This document shows, piece after piece, positions 5,221 through 7,225 of a stretch of DNA of 7,225 bases. The stretch is taken from positions 1 through 7,225 of the forward strand of contig JAUVBH010000081.1 of assembly GCA_030591285.1 (NCBI GenBank). The letters run 5' to 3'. The notes under the pieces are model-generated. The model was not told the origin of the DNA, did not search any database, and saw nothing but the letters and a program-made list of their open reading frames with translations. The DNA is from Thermoplasmatota archaeon. Lineage in GTDB: Archaea; Thermoplasmatota; Penumbrarchaeia; Penumbrarchaeales; Penumbrarchaeaceae. How positions within the stretch are numbered: position 1 is the first letter of the stretch; each line of letters starts with the position of its first letter. The translations under genes were made by a program, and so were the position numbers.

Positions 5221-5844
5221 ATGATGAACTGCCCTCTCTGCAACTCAACTTCATTTCCATTTCACAAAGGCTCATTAGGGGAATACGAGAGATGCGATAC
5301 ATGCAAAGGTATCTTTTTACTCCCACAATATCATCTTTCCAAAGATGAAGAGAAAAAGAGATATGAGAAGCATAACAACAATGTGGAGGATCCCCGATAT
5401 CAAAAATTCGTCCAGCCTCTTGTTGATGCTATCATGAACAATTGTTCAAAAGAGCATCAAGGATTGGATTATGGGTGTGGAGAAGGTCCTGTCGTCTCAT
5501 ATCTGCTGGAGAAGGAAGGATATGATATCGATCTGTATGATCCTTTGTTTTATGATGAGAAGACCGTGTTCCGAAGAGATTACGATTACATAATTCTTTC
5601 AGAAGTTATGGAGCATTTCAATTCTCCAAAAAAAGAATTCGAAACATTGTTTCCTATGTTGAAACCAAAGGGAAAAATATTCTGTCTAACCGAATTATAT
5701 CATGAAAATATCGATTTTTCAAAATGGCACTACAAGAACGATGAGACCCACGTTTTCTTCTATGATATCAAAACCATCTCATACATTTCAAAGAAATTCA
5801 AAAGGCCAAACTTTGAAATAAATGGCAGATTAACAATACTGTAG
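5221..5844 (+). CDS. Class I SAM-dependent methyltransferase with N-terminal zinc ribbon
   Basis: The 207-residue soluble protein begins with a zinc-binding knuckle pair, C4-x2-C7 and C25-x2-C28. It continues into a Rossmann-type methyltransferase domain. Motif I is LDYGCGEGP (82-90), for SAM binding; the acidic end of strand 2 is DLYDP (104-108); SEVMEHF (127-133) is the post-motif typical of Methyltransf_23-type enzymes. A late segment W169-H-Y-K-N-D-E-T-H-V-F-F180 is like the WHYxxDxTHVxFF signature of small zinc-ribbon methyltransferases found in many bacteria, whose substrate I do not know. Two start codons occur in tandem (5221 and 5224); either gives essentially the same protein. AGGG at 5213-5216 is a weak ribosome site. 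The gene follows the Fic gene by 51 bases. Fold and cofactor are firm; the substrate is unassigned. Confidence 0.87.
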   Translation: MMNCPLCNSTSFPFHKGSLGEYERCDTCKGIFLLPQYHLSKDEEKKRYEKHNNNVEDPRYQKFVQPLVDAIMNNCSKEHQGLDYGCGEGPVVSYLLEKEGYDIDLYDPLFYDEKTVFRRDYDYIILSEVMEHFNSPKKEFETLFPMLKPKGKIFCLTELYHENIDFSKWHYKNDETHVFFYDIKTISYISKKFKRPNFEINGRLTIL

Positions 5845-5873
5845 CGTCATTGAATTCAAGATGTTACAGTATT
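5835..5873 (+). repeat. Stem-loop spanning the methyltransferase stop codon
   Basis: AATACTGTA (5835-5843) and TACAGTATT (5865-5873) are perfect complements. In RNA the stem extends to 13 pairs through 5847/5861 using two G-U pairs. The loop contains a separate 10-bp palindrome TTGAATTCAA (5850-5859). The left arm includes the first two bases of the TAG stop. No T-run follows, so it may protect the 3' end, act as an operator, or form an atypical terminator. The structure is seen; the role is unknown. Confidence 0.55.
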
Positions 5874-5918
5874 AACAAATACAGAAAAATCACCAAAATC
5901 AGGTAAAATCCACCCCCA

Positions 5919-5929
5919 ACTATAGATAC
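5919..5929 (+). promoter_or_regulatory. Possible TATA box of the DEAD-box helicase gene
   Basis: ACTATAGATAC is the best A/T box in the 130-base gap. Initiation about 26 bases downstream would be near 5950, leaving a leader of about 25 bases that includes the GGTGA ribosome site. The box is imperfect. Confidence 0.35.
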
Positions 5930-5962
5930 TACATCCTTTCTGGGTCGGTCCAACCACAAAAT

Positions 5963-5967
5963 GGTGA
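5963..5967 (+). promoter_or_regulatory. Ribosome binding site of the DEAD-box helicase gene
   Basis: GGTGA, complementary to the archaeal 16S 3' end, lies 7 bases before ATG 5975 and supports that start. Confidence 0.6.
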
Positions 5968-5974
5968 ACATAAA

Positions 5975-7225
5975 ATGAAATTTGAAGAATTGAATTTGGA
6001 CCCTCGTCTACTGACCCAGGTCAAGAAGATGGGCTACTCCGAAACCACTCCTATACAATCTCGTTCGATCCCTGAAATTATGCAGGGAAAGGACATCCTT
6101 GGTCAGGCCCAGACAGGAACTGGAAAGACCGCAGCATTTGCACTTCCTATACTTCATCGTCTAATGAAGATCCCCAGGGGATCCATCAAAGCTCTTGTGA
6201 TCGCCCCAACCAGGGAGCTTGCAGAGCAGATACATGTATCATTCGAAGAACTTGGAAAGGGAACCTCCATCCGATCCGTAACAGTTTACGGAGGAGTTAG
6301 TATGGGGCCCCAGAAAACAAAACTGAGGAGCAAACCTGACATCGTTGTCGCGTGCCCGGGAAGACTTCTTGATCATATGAGGAACGGAACGATCGATCTT
6401 TCAAGGATCGACACTCTGATCCTGGATGAAGCAGATAGAATGCTCGATATGGGTTTCTTGAAAGATATCCGGCTAATAATCCAGGGACTGCCAAGAAAAA
6501 GACAGACCCTACTCTTTTCAGCAACCTTGACCCAGGACATAAGACGTCTGGCAACCGATTTCATGTATCGTCCTGTCAGCATCGATATCGGTCATAGCGC
6601 TCCAATAGAGACAGTATCCCATGCCCTTTATCCAGTTAACCAGCATCTGAAGGGCAAGCTCCTTATCGAGCTTCTCAAGAAGACCGATGCAAGATCTGTT
6701 ATTGTCTTCACCAGAACCAAACACAGGGCAAGGAGACTTGACAAACAGCTCAATGATGTCGGCTTCAAAGCTGTATCTCTCCAGGGAAATCTATCCCAGA
6801 ATAGAAGACAGGAAGCCCTTGATGGGTTCAGGAGTGGAAAATACCAGATCCTTGTTGCAACAGATATCGCCGCAAGAGGGATAGATGTCTCAACGATCTC
6901 CCATGTTATCAACTTCGATATGCCAGATACGGTGGATGCTTACACCCATCGAATTGGCAGGACCGGCAGAGTTGACAGATCTGGAGATGCATTCACTCTT
7001 ACAACCAGAGATGATCGTGTCATGGTGAAGACCATCGAGAAAATGATCGGGTCCAGGATCGAGCAGAGGACCATGGAAGGTTTCAACTACGATGCACCGG
7101 TCCCAAACCGACCGCATTCTCATGATCGGATCCATAAACACCATGGTGGGGGGAACAAGAGGAAATCACATAATTTCCAAAAAACCCCCTCCAGAGATCA
7201 TACAAGAAAGAAAGTTCGGCCTTCC
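5975..7225 (+). CDS. DEAD-box ATP-dependent RNA helicase (RhlE-like), 3' end outside the window
   Basis: The frame is open for 417 codons from ATG 5975 to the last base, with no stop, so the C-terminus is missing. The enzyme uses ATP to unwind short RNA duplexes, typically in ribosome assembly, mRNA turnover or cold adaptation. All helicase motifs are present: Q motif with Q28, Walker A AQTGTGKT (45-52), PTRELA (78-83), GG (106-107), CPGR (127-130), DEAD (151-154), SAT (182-184), IVFTRT (243-248), ATDIAARGID (295-304) and HRIGRTGR (325-332). Motif Ib has Cys127 where Thr is usual. After the second RecA domain (ends about 360) comes a tail rich in His, Lys and Arg (about 375-417 and beyond), a likely RNA-binding extension of the kind seen in RhlE and CsdA relatives. 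GGTGA 7 bases upstream supports the start. The gene is probably monocistronic, 130 bases from the methyltransferase stop. The family is certain; the exact role is not. Confidence 0.97.
   Translation, partial: MKFEELNLDPRLLTQVKKMGYSETTPIQSRSIPEIMQGKDILGQAQTGTGKTAAFALPILHRLMKIPRGSIKALVIAPTRELAEQIHVSFEELGKGTSIRSVTVYGGVSMGPQKTKLRSKPDIVVACPGRLLDHMRNGTIDLSRIDTLILDEADRMLDMGFLKDIRLIIQGLPRKRQTLLFSATLTQDIRRLATDFMYRPVSIDIGHSAPIETVSHALYPVNQHLKGKLLIELLKKTDARSVIVFTRTKHRARRLDKQLNDVGFKAVSLQGNLSQNRRQEALDGFRSGKYQILVATDIAARGIDVSTISHVINFDMPDTVDAYTHRIGRTGRVDRSGDAFTLTTRDDRVMVKTIEKMIGSRIEQRTMEGFNYDAPVPNRPHSHDRIHKHHGGGNKRKSHNFQKTPSRDHTRKKVRPS

Noticed and set aside
5961..5978. Five-codon reading frame ending across the helicase start (stop TGA overlaps ATG)
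   Set aside because: It contains the helicase ribosome site and has none of its own; probably chance.
6297..7144. Several minus-strand open frames over the helicase gene
   Set aside because: All are antisense to a gene with every DEAD-box motif; their translations have no recognisable features.
1..7225. CRISPR array, insertion sequence or prophage remains
   Set aside because: No regularly spaced repeats, transposase, integrase or terminal repeats were seen.

Overview
The window looks archaeal. TATA-box-like sequences sit about 27 bases upstream of several starts, with Shine-Dalgarno sites absent or weak there, which suggests leaderless transcripts. Surface proteins are a signal-peptide protein and a lipobox serpin, and the gene set includes an archaeal-style RelE, an archaeal-style Fic protein and an RhlE-like DEAD-box helicase. 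Base composition is moderate, by eye in the mid-40s percent GC. A methanogen-related euryarchaeote or a Thermoplasmatota lineage would fit, but there is no rRNA or other marker to settle taxonomy. I see no tRNA, rRNA, CRISPR array or insertion sequence.

Layout. Bases 1-133 hold no gene I can support. Two minus-strand genes follow: a secreted three-part protein whose middle domain carries the metal-binding pattern of LAS-type murein endopeptidases (134-1624), and upstream of it a 194-residue protein resembling the H-NOX/V4R ligand-sensor superfamily (1699-2283). A divergent intergenic region (2284-2404) carries two adjacent palindromes and leads into a plus-strand toxin-antitoxin pair: a ribbon-helix-helix antitoxin (2405-2623) overlapping a RelE toxin (2607-2870). 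Next is a lipoprotein serpin with an intact inhibitory hinge (2947-4206). A Fic-domain AMP-transferase (4267-5169) follows, whose TATA box is flanked by a perfect 10-bp inverted repeat. Then come a zinc-ribbon SAM methyltransferase (5221-5844) with a long stem-loop over its stop codon, and a DEAD-box RNA helicase (5975 to the window edge, truncated by the window).

How the genes relate. Only the antitoxin and toxin are clearly co-transcribed. Most other genes seem to have their own promoter, so this is a cluster of single-gene units rather than one operon. Two themes recur. One is interaction with the surface or outside (murein-endopeptidase-like protein, serpin). The other is stress or growth control (RelE mRNA interferase, Fic modification enzyme, RNA helicase). 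The two palindrome-bearing promoters belong to the toxin-antitoxin pair and the Fic gene, the two units with the most reason to be tightly repressed. The most unusual items are the secreted peptidoglycan-peptidase-like protein in an apparent archaeon, the anchored serpin, and the operator architectures.
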